From Brytella acorum (GTDB lineage: Bacteria > Pseudomonadota > Alphaproteobacteria > Acetobacterales > Acetobacteraceae): a stretch of DNA of 64,000 bases. The DNA lies in the NCBI RefSeq assembly GCF_029309905.1, contig NZ_JARBJP010000002.1, forward strand, positions 612,946 to 676,945, written 5' to 3'. This document shows positions 16,203-25,035 of this stretch, one piece after another. The notes beneath the pieces are model-generated. The model was not told where the DNA came from. It was given only the letters and a program-made list of their open reading frames with translations, and did no database searches. The first letter of the stretch is position 1. Each line of letters opens with the position of its first letter. The position numbers were made by a program, and so were the translations under genes.

Positions 16203-19004
16203 TTGCCTGATTCTCTTCCCGATCGGCCCGATCTTCAAAGCGAGACTCAGGCGCTTTGCGAGCGCATGCGCGGCTTTGAAGAAGCTGCCGCCGGTCGTCG
16301 TGGCCTTTCCGATCCCGTCCAGGCCATGGGCGCCGACATTGCCAACAGCCTTCGGCATGGCCAGATGCCGATTGACGCGCTCGAAGCGACCGTGCGGCAT
16401 CTTCGAGATGCAGAGCTGCGCACGCGCGCCATGCGTCTTCGCGATTATCTCGGACTGAACACGGCATTGTCCCCGGAGGAACGTCTCGAGGCCGCGGCCG
16501 GGCGTCTCGTTGCGGCACACCGCACGCCTCTGGCGCTTGCCGATACGTTGTCACGCCCGGCTTTTTCAGCAGTCTTTACCGCCCATCCGACCTTTGCTCT
16601 GTCGGATCGCGTTTATCGCGCGATGGAAGCGATCGCCGACGACCCGACCCATCCGCTTCCGGAATGGCCGACGCATCGCCGCAACCGTCCTCCGACCCTC
16701 GATGACGAACTGTCCCTGTCTCTCGCAGCCATCCAGCGGGGTCGAGACGCGCTCGACCTTTATAATACGGCCATTTTTCGCGAGGCCGGACGACGCTGGC
16801 CAGGTACAATTCTCGCGCCTTCTCCCATCACGATGGCAACCTGGGTCGGGTTCGACACTGATGGTCGCAGTGACATCATGTGGTGGGATACCCTCCGGAT
16901 CCGCCTGACACTGAAGCGACTGCACCTTGAGCGCTTGCAGCAGCAGATTCAGCCTCTCCTGAGCAGCGAGAGTCCACTTGCGGTTCAAGTTGCAGCGGCC
17001 ATCGACGCCGTCAGGGTTCAGGAAGACGCCGCGCCGCATCACGACAAGACGGATCCGCAAAATATCGCTGCCTTTGCGTCGACCCTGGTGTCACGCCGTG
17101 ATGACGCTTTGACGGATGCAGCGATGCTGCTTCCGGCGTTTGAAACGGCCATTGCGACCGTGGACCATGCGGCGCGTACTCCGCTTCTGGCCGCGCGCGC
17201 GGCATTCCTGGCTCATGGGCTGGGGCTCGCACATATCCATACGCGCCTGAACGCGACCCAGATCTATAACGCCGCGCGCCAGCGGCTGGGGATCGAGGAT
17301 GATCCGGCGATTCCGGCCCATCGTCGCGTGGTGCTTTCGCAGATCAACGACGCGCTTGACGAAGGTGTCACGCTGGATGTCGATTTCGGCGCCATGCTGA
17401 TCGAACAGTCGTCTGCCGCGCGTCTGATGATGACGATGGCGCAGATCCTCAAGCATATCGACGCCTCGACACCGATCCGCTTTCTGGTCGCCGAAACGGA
17501 AAGCGGCTTCACGCTGCTGGCAACGCTATGGCTCGCGCGACTTTTCGGCATCCGCGATCAGCAGATTGAAATCTCCCCGCTTTTCGAAACACAATCGGCT
17601 CTCGAGCACGGAGAAACCATTCTCGAGGAAGCGTTCCGCTCGTCTCACTGGCGGGATTATCTACGCGCCAATGGAAAGCTATGTCTTCAGTTCGGGTATT
17701 CGGATTCAGGCCGTTACATCGGGCAATTGGCGGCCACCAACCTCGTCGAACGACTGCGTCTCAAGGCTCTGGCGCTTCTCAGAAAACATCGGATGGAAGA
17801 GCTGGAAGTCGTCTTTTTTGACACGCATGGCGAAAGCATAGGTCGAGGAAGCCATCCGTTCTCGCTCGCCGCGCGACTGGAATATTTCTCCCCGCCCCAG
17901 ACGGCCGCCCAATTCCTCGACGCGGGCGTGCGAGTGCGCGAAGAAAGCGCTTTTCAGGGCGCGGATGGATACGCGCTTTTCGGCACGCGTCGTCTTGCCG
18001 AAGCCACGATCGCCACGATCGCCGAGCACACATTGCGGGATCTTTCGAAGCTTTCCGCAGATCCGATTTACGATGATCCGGATTTCTCGGCGGACTTCTT
18101 CTCGACGATCGCTCTCTCGATGTCATCGCTCGTCGCGGATCCAGGTTACGCGGCCCTTCTCGGTGCGTTCGGACCAGCCCTGATCGACAAGTCCGGATCC
18201 CGTCCCTCCGCCCGTCAGACGGAAGGCGCTCTCGTGGCACGCATCACGCATCCGGGTCAGCTACGCGCCATACCGAACAACGCGATCCTGCAGCAGCTCG
18301 GTTACTGGGCCAATGTCCTGCATGGGCTGGGAGAGGCCGCGTCGCGCCATACGGATGGCTTCGAGATCAATCTGGCTTCCAGCCGCCGCTTCAATCTCGC
18401 ACTGGACTTCGCGCGGCAGGCTCTCGCGCATTCCGACCTCGACGCTTTGCGCGCCACCGTTCAGCTTCTCGATCCAGGCACATGGCTCGATCGCGCCGCG
18501 AACGCGACGACTGACGAAGCCCGGCGTCGCTTCATGCAGCTTTCGAAGTCTCTGGAAGGACTGGCATTCTGGACGCGACTGCCCGCCATGTCCCGCCGTC
18601 TTCAGGCCGATCATCTTCGCCTCAGAATGGTATGGCCAGAAGCGCCGCACATGCGCGCCGAAGAACGTGTGCTGCATGCCATCCGTACGGCACTCATCGA
18701 GCGCATATGGCTGCTTGCGATGCGCGTGCCCTATTTCAGTCCTCGCGATAATATCTCCCGCGAGACGATGACCGCCATGATCCTTCGTCTCGATGTCGAG
18801 GTCGCGATCGAACACCTGAAGCGAATTTTCCCGTTATCGGGGGCGGATATCGCGGAGGTGGACTTCCACGAACCCGTTGGTCAACGCGATAATCAGGGAT
18901 TTCGCCGCGAACATGACGAGATTTTCGAGCCCATGCTCCGACTGTTCGCCCTGCTTCGCGAGGTAGGTATCGCGATCACGCATGCTAATGGCTCGTTTGG
19001 CTGA
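16203..19004 (+). CDS. ppc: Phosphoenolpyruvate carboxylase, divergent catalytic loops
   Basis: 933 residues, full family length. The first catalytic signature is intact (FTAHPTFALSDR, His128), as is the general domain order, and the C-terminus LREVGIAITHANGSFG aligns with the usual GIAAGMRNTG end. Other signatures differ: the GYSDSxKDxG segment reads FGYSDSGRYIGQ (residues 497-508; Arg504 where Lys is usual), and the glycine loop HGRGGSIGRGG is shortened to HGESIGRGS (542-550), losing one catalytic arginine. The enzyme should carboxylate PEP to oxaloacetate for anaplerosis, but these changes make activity a question. The start is TTG at 16203 after GTGAGG. Divergent from the DUF445 gene. Confidence 0.8.
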   Translation: MPDSLPDRPDLQSETQALCERMRGFEEAAAGRRGLSDPVQAMGADIANSLRHGQMPIDALEATVRHLRDAELRTRAMRLRDYLGLNTALSPEERLEAAAGRLVAAHRTPLALADTLSRPAFSAVFTAHPTFALSDRVYRAMEAIADDPTHPLPEWPTHRRNRPPTLDDELSLSLAAIQRGRDALDLYNTAIFREAGRRWPGTILAPSPITMATWVGFDTDGRSDIMWWDTLRIRLTLKRLHLERLQQQIQPLLSSESPLAVQVAAAIDAVRVQEDAAPHHDKTDPQNIAAFASTLVSRRDDALTDAAMLLPAFETAIATVDHAARTPLLAARAAFLAHGLGLAHIHTRLNATQIYNAARQRLGIEDDPAIPAHRRVVLSQINDALDEGVTLDVDFGAMLIEQSSAARLMMTMAQILKHIDASTPIRFLVAETESGFTLLATLWLARLFGIRDQQIEISPLFETQSALEHGETILEEAFRSSHWRDYLRANGKLCLQFGYSDSGRYIGQLAATNLVERLRLKALALLRKHRMEELEVVFFDTHGESIGRGSHPFSLAARLEYFSPPQTAAQFLDAGVRVREESAFQGADGYALFGTRRLAEATIATIAEHTLRDLSKLSADPIYDDPDFSADFFSTIALSMSSLVADPGYAALLGAFGPALIDKSGSRPSARQTEGALVARITHPGQLRAIPNNAILQQLGYWANVLHGLGEAASRHTDGFEINLASSRRFNLALDFARQALAHSDLDALRATVQLLDPGTWLDRAANATTDEARRRFMQLSKSLEGLAFWTRLPAMSRRLQADHLRLRMVWPEAPHMRAEERVLHAIRTALIERIWLLAMRVPYFSPRDNISRETMTAMILRLDVEVAIEHLKRIFPLSGADIAEVDFHEPVGQRDNQGFRREHDEIFEPMLRLFALLREVGIAITHANGSFG

Positions 19005-19033
19005 CGTTGAAACCATGTGTCGGGTCTGGAGCG

Positions 19034-19091
19034 GCCCGGCATGAAAGCTTCCGGGCAAAACAGACATATCTCTCGCCCAGCGACGCGCTGG
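19034..19091. terminator. Two hairpins between convergent ppc and PLP decarboxylase genes
   Basis: GCCCGG (19034-19039) pairs with CCGGGC (19051-19056), and CCAGCG (19077-19082) pairs with CGCTGG (19086-19091) with a 3-nt loop. Both lie in the 94-bp gap between two converging genes. No long T-tract is present, so termination is inferred from position. Confidence 0.4.
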
Positions 19092-19098
19092 AGCCGCG

Positions 19099-20523
19099 TC
19101 AGGTGGTTCTTGCGGAAATGCGTTTTCGAGCGAGATGGACGATCTCGCTCAGCATTCCGTCGATATGATCCCGAGTCGTCCGGTGATTGACGATCGCGGC
19201 GCGAATAGCGAGTCGTCCCTGAATACGTGTCGTGGAAGGCGCGGCGACGCCGCTTTCCTGAAGGTCCTTCACCAGTTCCGCGACTTCGGAATCCTGTATA
19301 TCCCTCAACGTGAAACATACGATGTTCAGACCGACCGGCGCGAGGAGTACGAACCGGCTGTCCTGCTCGACGCGCTCGGCAAGATAGGCCGCGACAGCAC
19401 ATGTGTTGTCGATCATGGCGCCCAGACGCTCGGTCCCATAATGAGCCAGCGTCATCCAAACTTTGAGCGCACGAAAGCCGCGGGAAAGATCGGGACCAAA
19501 GTCACAGAACCATGGTGCGTTGGCTGCCATTCCCCGGTCTTCGCGCTTGAGATAGTCGAGGCTCTGGGCAAACGCCTGAGCATGCAGATGGGGATGACGG
19601 ACGATCGCGCAGCCAGCATCGTAAGGAACCTGTCCCCATTTGTGAAAGTCCACAGCTAGGCTATCGGCGCGCTCCATGCCGACGAGCAGCGGGTTCAGGC
19701 CTTTGCTGAGGCGGCCGAGCGCTCCGAACGCTCCGTCCACGTGAAACCAGAGACTTTCGCGCTGCGTCAGATCGGCAATGGCCGTGAGATCGTCAATGGC
19801 ACCGCAATCCACTGTGCCGGCGGTTCCGACGACGAGAAAGGGCTGCATACCGCCTGCCCGGTCTTGCGAGATCTGTGCGGCAAGAAGGTCGACGCGCATG
19901 CGATGTTCGTCATCTGTCGGAATAAGGCGCAGGGCGTCGCTCCCCAGCCCAGCAAGATCAAACGCGCGGGAAACGCATCCATGGGCGCCCCTGGAGGCAT
20001 ATCCCACAAGCCGCCGTGAGCCGACGCCTTCGCGACGAAGGGCAAGCTTGTAGGCACGACTCGCTGTAATCACCCCGATGAAATTTGCCAGAGAGGAGCC
20101 TGTGACAAGCACGCCGGATGCTGTCGTCGGGAAGCCGACGATGTCCGCGGTCCAGCGAATGACCTGCCGCTCGACTTCGACAGCGGCATGATCCCGGCCG
20201 CCACAGTTATCGTTGATCCCGGCCGCCATCAGTTCCGCAAGAATACCGATCGGCGTTCCTGCTCCCTGAACCCATCCCATGAAGCCCGGATGCTGATTGC
20301 CGTTGTGATAAGGCAGAATTGATGACTGGAAGCGCTCGTAGAGCGCGCGGGCATCCGTTCCCTCTGATCCCAGGTCACCGGAGAACCGGGCACGTTCGGC
20401 TTCCGGCATTGGCCGCCATACGGGTCCCTCTCCCATATGTTCGGCACGGTCAAAGATATCATCGATGATCCGGTGCCCTAACGCCCTCAGATCTGAAAAG
20501 TCTTTAGGGTCCAGTCCCGCCAT
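19099..20523 (-). CDS. Pyridoxal-phosphate-dependent decarboxylase (group II, aromatic amino acid/glutamate type)
   Basis: 474 residues of the group II decarboxylase family. Lys295 in VDFHKWGQVPYD is the PLP lysine, Asp263 in WFHVDGAFGA contacts the ring nitrogen and His181 in GAHGCVSRAFDL stacks on the cofactor. The N-terminal HPGFMGWVQGAGTP segment forms part of the substrate site. The family decarboxylates amino acids such as tyrosine, tryptophan, DOPA or glutamate; the substrate is not predictable here. In place of the common DAHKW the lysine motif begins DFHKW. A GGAGG ribosome site lies seven bases before ATG 20523. It is 36 bp downstream of the DUF1217 gene, same strand. Confidence 0.88.
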   Translation of the reverse strand: MAGLDPKDFSDLRALGHRIIDDIFDRAEHMGEGPVWRPMPEAERARFSGDLGSEGTDARALYERFQSSILPYHNGNQHPGFMGWVQGAGTPIGILAELMAAGINDNCGGRDHAAVEVERQVIRWTADIVGFPTTASGVLVTGSSLANFIGVITASRAYKLALRREGVGSRRLVGYASRGAHGCVSRAFDLAGLGSDALRLIPTDDEHRMRVDLLAAQISQDRAGGMQPFLVVGTAGTVDCGAIDDLTAIADLTQRESLWFHVDGAFGALGRLSKGLNPLLVGMERADSLAVDFHKWGQVPYDAGCAIVRHPHLHAQAFAQSLDYLKREDRGMAANAPWFCDFGPDLSRGFRALKVWMTLAHYGTERLGAMIDNTCAVAAYLAERVEQDSRFVLLAPVGLNIVCFTLRDIQDSEVAELVKDLQESGVAAPSTTRIQGRLAIRAAIVNHRTTRDHIDGMLSEIVHLARKRISARTT

Positions 20524-20559
20524 GCCTGCGCCTCCATTGCGAAGGCTGCGGATATTGCG

Positions 20560-21378
20560 TCAGGTCAACGCCGAGAACAATGATCCTGTCGACGAAGTGC
20601 TCGAAGATGTGAAAAGGCTGAGGATGCCCTGATTTTCGCCGTTCGCGCCGTAGAGGGACAGGAGCGTCGCGGGCTTCGTGGTGGTGTCGGGATGAATCTG
20701 CAACGTGGCGAGGTAGCGCTCCGCATACCGCTTGATCCCGTCCGCCGTCGAAAAATCTTTTAGATCGACTTTTGGCTGCAGCAGCCGGACCTGCTGATCA
20801 TAATCGAGCGCTCCGAATTGCGTCGGATCAAAACCTGAGACCGTCTCGACCACCTTCAACAGCTTTGGATCCGACATGATGCCCGCAAGCGATGTTTTGG
20901 ATGTCATGGACCGGGTGAAATAAAGAGCGGTGCCAAGACCTGGCGTTTCGTCGTCCGCATGAGTCTCGAACTGGCTGGTCAGATACGAGGTCGACATCGT
21001 ATTGACGGTATCGGACGAAGACAGGGGCGATGGTGACCAACTGGAAAATGCGGTCGCGAGCTTGAGCCACGAGGCGTTGCCGGAACTTTTTGCCAGAGAT
21101 TTGGGGGATGTCGGGTCCTGTGTCAGGAGTTGTTTGACGACAGCTTTCTGATCGATCAGCGAGGATAGTCCGAACGATCCCAGAACGACTTTGAGAGAGC
21201 CGTAATTGTTCAGAAGATCCTGTGCGGAGTTGATCGACCGCGCGGACTTCTGGAATGCGGCGATCTCGCGCTGAACGGTTGGCGTTTCCTTGACGTAGTT
21301 ATCGACCGATGTGGTTTCGTCACGAACCATCGTCAGATACTGCGGTACCGCAGCCGACGCTATTCCGCTGATAGACAT
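20560..21378 (-). CDS. DUF1217 domain protein, flagellum-associated family
   Basis: About 272 residues from ATG 21378, which follows AGAGG by eight bases; a TTG five codons upstream is less likely. It has repeated DUF1217 helices: EIAAFQKSARSINSAQDLL, LKVVLGSFGLSSLIDQKAVV and later LLKVVETVSGFDPTQFG. No signal peptide or membrane span is visible. In other alphaproteobacteria this family sits in flagellar clusters, but the molecular role is not established. Here no other flagellar gene is adjacent. A CtrA-type TTAA-N7-TTAA site lies 53-67 bases upstream, consistent with cell-cycle control of motility genes. Confidence 0.85.
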   Translation of the reverse strand: MSISGIASAAVPQYLTMVRDETTSVDNYVKETPTVQREIAAFQKSARSINSAQDLLNNYGSLKVVLGSFGLSSLIDQKAVVKQLLTQDPTSPKSLAKSSGNASWLKLATAFSSWSPSPLSSSDTVNTMSTSYLTSQFETHADDETPGLGTALYFTRSMTSKTSLAGIMSDPKLLKVVETVSGFDPTQFGALDYDQQVRLLQPKVDLKDFSTADGIKRYAERYLATLQIHPDTTTKPATLLSLYGANGENQGILSLFTSSSTSSTGSLFSALT

Positions 21379-21430
21379 GGTCAGACCTCTCAAAACCCGA
21401 TGCTACGAATACCATCATGCATCCAAAACC

Positions 21431-21445
21431 TTAATGTTACGTTAA
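21431..21445 (-). promoter_or_regulatory. CtrA-type binding site upstream of the DUF1217 gene
   Basis: TTAA (21431-21434), seven bases, TTAA (21442-21445): an exact match to the CtrA consensus TTAA-N7-TTAA. On the minus strand the first half reads TTAAC. It lies 53-67 bases before the DUF1217 ATG, in the gap shared with the divergent ATP-grasp gene. It is the only such paired site I found in this GC-rich window. CtrA controls flagellar and cell-cycle genes in alphaproteobacteria. Confidence 0.5.
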
Positions 21446-21559
21446 ACCCTCATAACCGGTTGACGCGTCTGATGCGTCGGCCCAGTCTTCGTTTCATCAT
21501 CACAACATCAGGCGCTTGTGCTGACAGGAATTTGCGGGCGTTGGGGAGAACGTTGACGG

Positions 21560-23026
21560 ATGAAAACAGATAAAGGTTCAGATACGGTCCCCTTGTTCGA
21601 CGGCTACAGGCACGGCGGCTTTTTCTGTGAACTGACGAATGATCACGGAGCGAAAGATAACGATGCCGCAACCGTCATAAGGGACCGGCTGGCCGGGATG
21701 ACATCCGGCGTCCTCACCGAGCGCGCGCGCTCCGCTGAAGCTGAACTCTATAATCTCGGCATTACCTTTACCGTCTATACCGAGCGGACCTCGATCGATC
21801 GTATCCTGCCCTTCGATCTTATCCCCCGTGTCATTTCGAATCCAGAATGGGTCTGCCTGGAACTCGGGTTACGACAGAGGGTTACGGCCCTCAACCGGTT
21901 TCTCTCTGATATCTATCAGGATCAGGAAATCATTCGCGACGGCGTTATCCCGGCGGATCTGGTTCTGAAAAATCCCAACTTCTGTCGCGCCATGATCGGT
22001 TTTCGACCGGCAAGCGGCACTTACATCCATATTTGCGGGACGGATATCGTCCGCGACGACAGTGGCCGCTTTCTAGTGCTCGAAGACAATGCGCGCACGC
22101 CGTCAGGCGTCAGTTACGTCATCGAGAACCGCCGCATGATGCGACGATGCATGCCCGATCTGATCGCGGATCTGGATGTCGCTCCTGTTGAGGAATACGG
22201 GGGCAATCTGCGCCGCATCCTGGCTGAAGTCGCGCCTGAGGGGATATCTGCCCCCCAGATCGTTCTCCTTTCCCCGGGGACATATAATTCGGCTTACTTC
22301 GAACATGTATTTCTCGCCCGGGAAATGGGCGTGCCTCTGGTGGAAGGACGCGATCTGCGCGTTCTGAACGACCGTGTCTATATGCGGACGACGGCAGGCC
22401 TGCAGCCCGTCCATACGATCTACCGCCGCATTGACGACGCGTTTCTCGACCCCGAGGCCTTCCGTCCTGAAAGCATGCTGGGTGTTCCGGGTCTCATGCG
22501 CGCCTATCAGGCCGGACACGTGACACTGGCGAACGCGGTCGGAACAGGCGTGGCGGACGACAAGGCGATCTACGCGTATGTGCCGCGCATGATCCGTTAT
22601 TATCTCGGCGAGGAACCGGTTCTCGAGAACGTGGAAACGCATATCTGCGCGGAGCCGGAAGCGCTTGCGTTCACGCTCGACAATATTGAAAATCTCGTTG
22701 TCAAACCTGTCGGAGAGTCTGGCGGATACGGCATGATCATCGGGCCGCACGCCACAGCCGCCGAGAGAGACGCCTTTCGCGACAAGCTACGTGACGATCC
22801 GGCCAATTACATCAGCCAGCCTGTTCTGCGGCTCTCGACGAGCCCGACGCTCTGCGGTTCCAGAGTCGAAGCGCGGCATGTGGATCTGCGCCCGTTTACC
22901 CTGACCGGGAAGTCGAGCTGGGTTCTCCCCGGCGCCCTGTCGCGTGTCGCCATCCGGGAAGGATCGCTCGTGGTCAATTCCTCGCAGGGCGGCGGCTCCA
23001 AGGATACGTGGGTCATGGCATCATGA
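21560..23026 (+). CDS. Circularly permuted ATP-grasp type 2 family protein (COG2308)
   Basis: 488 residues. The block FDLIPRVISNPEWVCLELGLRQRVTALN and the nucleotide-site motifs VLEDNARTPSGVSYVIENRR (about 174-193) and VKPVGESGGYGMIIGP identify the circularly permuted ATP-grasp family. Such proteins are predicted to ligate amino groups to carboxylates, perhaps in synthesis of a small peptide or peptide tag, but no reaction is proven. It is translationally coupled to an alpha-E domain protein, the classic partner. The ATG at 21560 follows GGGGAGAAC. Divergent from the DUF1217 gene. Confidence 0.9.
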   Translation: MKTDKGSDTVPLFDGYRHGGFFCELTNDHGAKDNDAATVIRDRLAGMTSGVLTERARSAEAELYNLGITFTVYTERTSIDRILPFDLIPRVISNPEWVCLELGLRQRVTALNRFLSDIYQDQEIIRDGVIPADLVLKNPNFCRAMIGFRPASGTYIHICGTDIVRDDSGRFLVLEDNARTPSGVSYVIENRRMMRRCMPDLIADLDVAPVEEYGGNLRRILAEVAPEGISAPQIVLLSPGTYNSAYFEHVFLAREMGVPLVEGRDLRVLNDRVYMRTTAGLQPVHTIYRRIDDAFLDPEAFRPESMLGVPGLMRAYQAGHVTLANAVGTGVADDKAIYAYVPRMIRYYLGEEPVLENVETHICAEPEALAFTLDNIENLVVKPVGESGGYGMIIGPHATAAERDAFRDKLRDDPANYISQPVLRLSTSPTLCGSRVEARHVDLRPFTLTGKSSWVLPGALSRVAIREGSLVVNSSQGGGSKDTWVMAS

Positions 23027-23040
23027 GCGGAGGCGAAACG

Positions 23041-23997
23041 ATGAACGGACCCGTCCTGCTCTCACGCTATGCCGAGAACATGCTCTGGCTGGCCCGATAC
23101 ATGGAGCGGATTGAAAATCTGGCCCGGCTGATCGACGTGAACGAAACCTTCGTTCGCCTGCGGACCGTCATGAACGGGTGGCAGTGTATTCTCGACATCA
23201 ATACGGATTCGGACACCTATTTCCTGCGGCATGAGAAGATCAACGGAAGAGAAGTTCTGTCGTTCTACGTTCTGGATCGTGACAATCCCAATTCCATCAT
23301 CAGCATGGCGTTGGCGGCCCGCGAGAACGCCCGCGCGCTTCGGCCGATCATCCCGACGGAGATGTGGACGCATCTCAACGTTTTCACCAACTTCGTCCGC
23401 GACCTGACACTCGCCGATATCGCGATCAATCATGTCTCCTCCCTGTGCGCCCGTATCAAGGAAGGATGCCAGACCCATGCGGGGATCATGGAAGGCACGC
23501 TCTTCCGGGACCAAGCATGGCTCTTCCATCAGATCGGCAAACATATTGAGCGTGGGGACCAGATCACACGCCTCATCGATATCAAATATCAGGCGCTCCT
23601 GCCCGAACCCGCGATGACCGGTTCTGAAATCGATGCAAGCCAATGGACCGCCGTTCTGCGCTCGGCCGCCGGCTATCACGCTTTTCGGCGCCTTTTCCCC
23701 AACGATCTAACCCCGGCGAGCGTGGTCGGCTTTCTGCTCAAGAGCCACGGCTTTCCCCGCTCTCTCGCCACATCGCTGCGTCAGGCGCATCACGCGGTGC
23801 ATCTGCTGCGCAGCGACTATGGTTTCCGGGACGCAAGCGAGGGGCTGGAGCACGTCGAAAACCTCCGGAATCTCGTCACGGGCGTACCCACGGAAGAGAT
23901 CATCCTCGCGGGTCTTCATGAATTTCTCGATGGCGTGCAGGACGGTCTCGCCTCGACATATAACGCCATCGCCAGGACCTTCTGGCCATTCGACTGA
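23041..23997 (+). CDS. Alpha-E domain protein (COG2307), ATP-grasp partner
   Basis: 318 residues from ATG 23041, which has a textbook GGAGG seven bases upstream; an alternative ATG at 23023 overlaps the ATP-grasp stop (ATGA). The all-helical alpha-E signature is clear at the start: LLSRYAENMLWLARYMERIE followed by NLARLIDVNETF, then long helices with DNPNSIISMALAARENARALR. The family always appears with the circularly permuted ATP-grasp protein and is thought to assist it. A transglutaminase-like protease and a proteasome-type peptidase often complete this cluster elsewhere; they are not found here. Confidence 0.9.
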   Translation: MNGPVLLSRYAENMLWLARYMERIENLARLIDVNETFVRLRTVMNGWQCILDINTDSDTYFLRHEKINGREVLSFYVLDRDNPNSIISMALAARENARALRPIIPTEMWTHLNVFTNFVRDLTLADIAINHVSSLCARIKEGCQTHAGIMEGTLFRDQAWLFHQIGKHIERGDQITRLIDIKYQALLPEPAMTGSEIDASQWTAVLRSAAGYHAFRRLFPNDLTPASVVGFLLKSHGFPRSLATSLRQAHHAVHLLRSDYGFRDASEGLEHVENLRNLVTGVPTEEIILAGLHEFLDGVQDGLASTYNAIARTFWPFD

Positions 23998-24039
23998 TCG
24001 AGATTGCAGTCGATCCTGAGAAGTCCCATCTTCACTGGC

Positions 24040-24969
24040 ATGAAACGCGCATTTCTCATCAGTCCGATTCTTTTTGCCTCGTCTCTCTGTTTCTCCTTCG
24101 GGGCGCAAGGCGCCACCACTTTGCCGGAGTCATGCCTGACGAGTGCCGCCGGGCTTGAAACCGCAAGGCACGGCGCTCTGACGCTTGAGAATTATGCGGC
24201 TCGACTAAGCGCCGACGGATCGCAACTGAACGTCACCGACGCGACCCTGACGGACGGCAGGAAGATTCTCGACAACGCGGCTCTCAATGACGCCAATGCT
24301 TTCGGGGCTCTCGGCGCCCTCGTTCTGCTTCGCGGCAAAACGCCCGCCGCGTGCGACACAGACGGCTCACACGCGGCGCTTCGCTCCATTGCGAAGGAAA
24401 TCGCGCATGGGGCGCAGCCCGAACTTGTCTGGCATGGCGCGAAACTGGCCCGAAGCGGACACGGCTATCTGGCCAAAACCGTTCACGTCCGCTTTGCCTC
24501 CGTCAGCGGGAAACCGGATCGCATCCGTATCACGATGGACGCTTCCGGTATCTCCGCGCTGGACGGAACTGCGGCCCCGCAGGATGCCTCCGCAGATATT
24601 GACCTGCCGCTTCGGGCGCTGTCCGACGCGGCTTCGGGTGCGACGAACGTGCCGCTCGTGGCGTCCGGAGAGACACTGACCGTCAACAAGGTGCATGCTG
24701 CTTACGGACAAAGCAGCCTGGACGGTCACGGTTATATCCAGTCCGGGTCGAGCTGGCGCGACTCCGTCAGTCGCATGCATCTCGAAATCGGACATATGGC
24801 CGATCTGTTATCCGCTGTCCGCGCCCATACCTCAGCCGGAGTGACGACGGCGCTGGCCATGGCCCAGTTCATGGCTCATCGGGATGGAGACAAGGTGAGC
24901 TGGGACGTCGGATTGAACAACGGCGTCGTGGACGTCAATAACGTTCCTCTGCCCGTGACCCTGCCCTGA
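24040..24969 (+). CDS. Secreted protein of unknown function
   Basis: 309 residues from ATG 24040. It opens with a signal peptide: MKRAF, a hydrophobic core LISPILFASSLCFSFGAQGA, and a likely cleavage after GAQGA. The mature part alternates short beta-like segments rich in Ala, Asp, Thr and Ser (for example LSADGSQLNVTDATLTDG and LSDAASGATNVPLVASGETL), suggesting a beta-rich periplasmic or surface protein. Two cysteines (in ESCLTS and AACDTD) could form a disulfide. I recognise no family. It follows the alpha-E gene by about 40 bp on the same strand and may belong to that operon. A TTG at 24004 is a less likely start. Confidence 0.7.
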   Translation: MKRAFLISPILFASSLCFSFGAQGATTLPESCLTSAAGLETARHGALTLENYAARLSADGSQLNVTDATLTDGRKILDNAALNDANAFGALGALVLLRGKTPAACDTDGSHAALRSIAKEIAHGAQPELVWHGAKLARSGHGYLAKTVHVRFASVSGKPDRIRITMDASGISALDGTAAPQDASADIDLPLRALSDAASGATNVPLVASGETLTVNKVHAAYGQSSLDGHGYIQSGSSWRDSVSRMHLEIGHMADLLSAVRAHTSAGVTTALAMAQFMAHRDGDKVSWDVGLNNGVVDVNNVPLPVTLP

Positions 24970-24977
24970 CCGCATGG

Positions 24978-25008
24978 GCGCTCGCCCGCCAATCCGCGAG
25001 CGGAAAAC
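24978..25008. terminator. Hairpin between convergent secreted-protein gene and mfd
   Basis: CGCTCG and CGAGCG arms lie in the 66-bp gap between two converging genes, followed on the plus strand by a weak AAAACTT stretch. Position suggests a shared terminator; the sequence lacks a T-run. Confidence 0.35.
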
Positions 25009-25035
25009 TTCACGAGCGCGGATGGTAGCCCCTCC

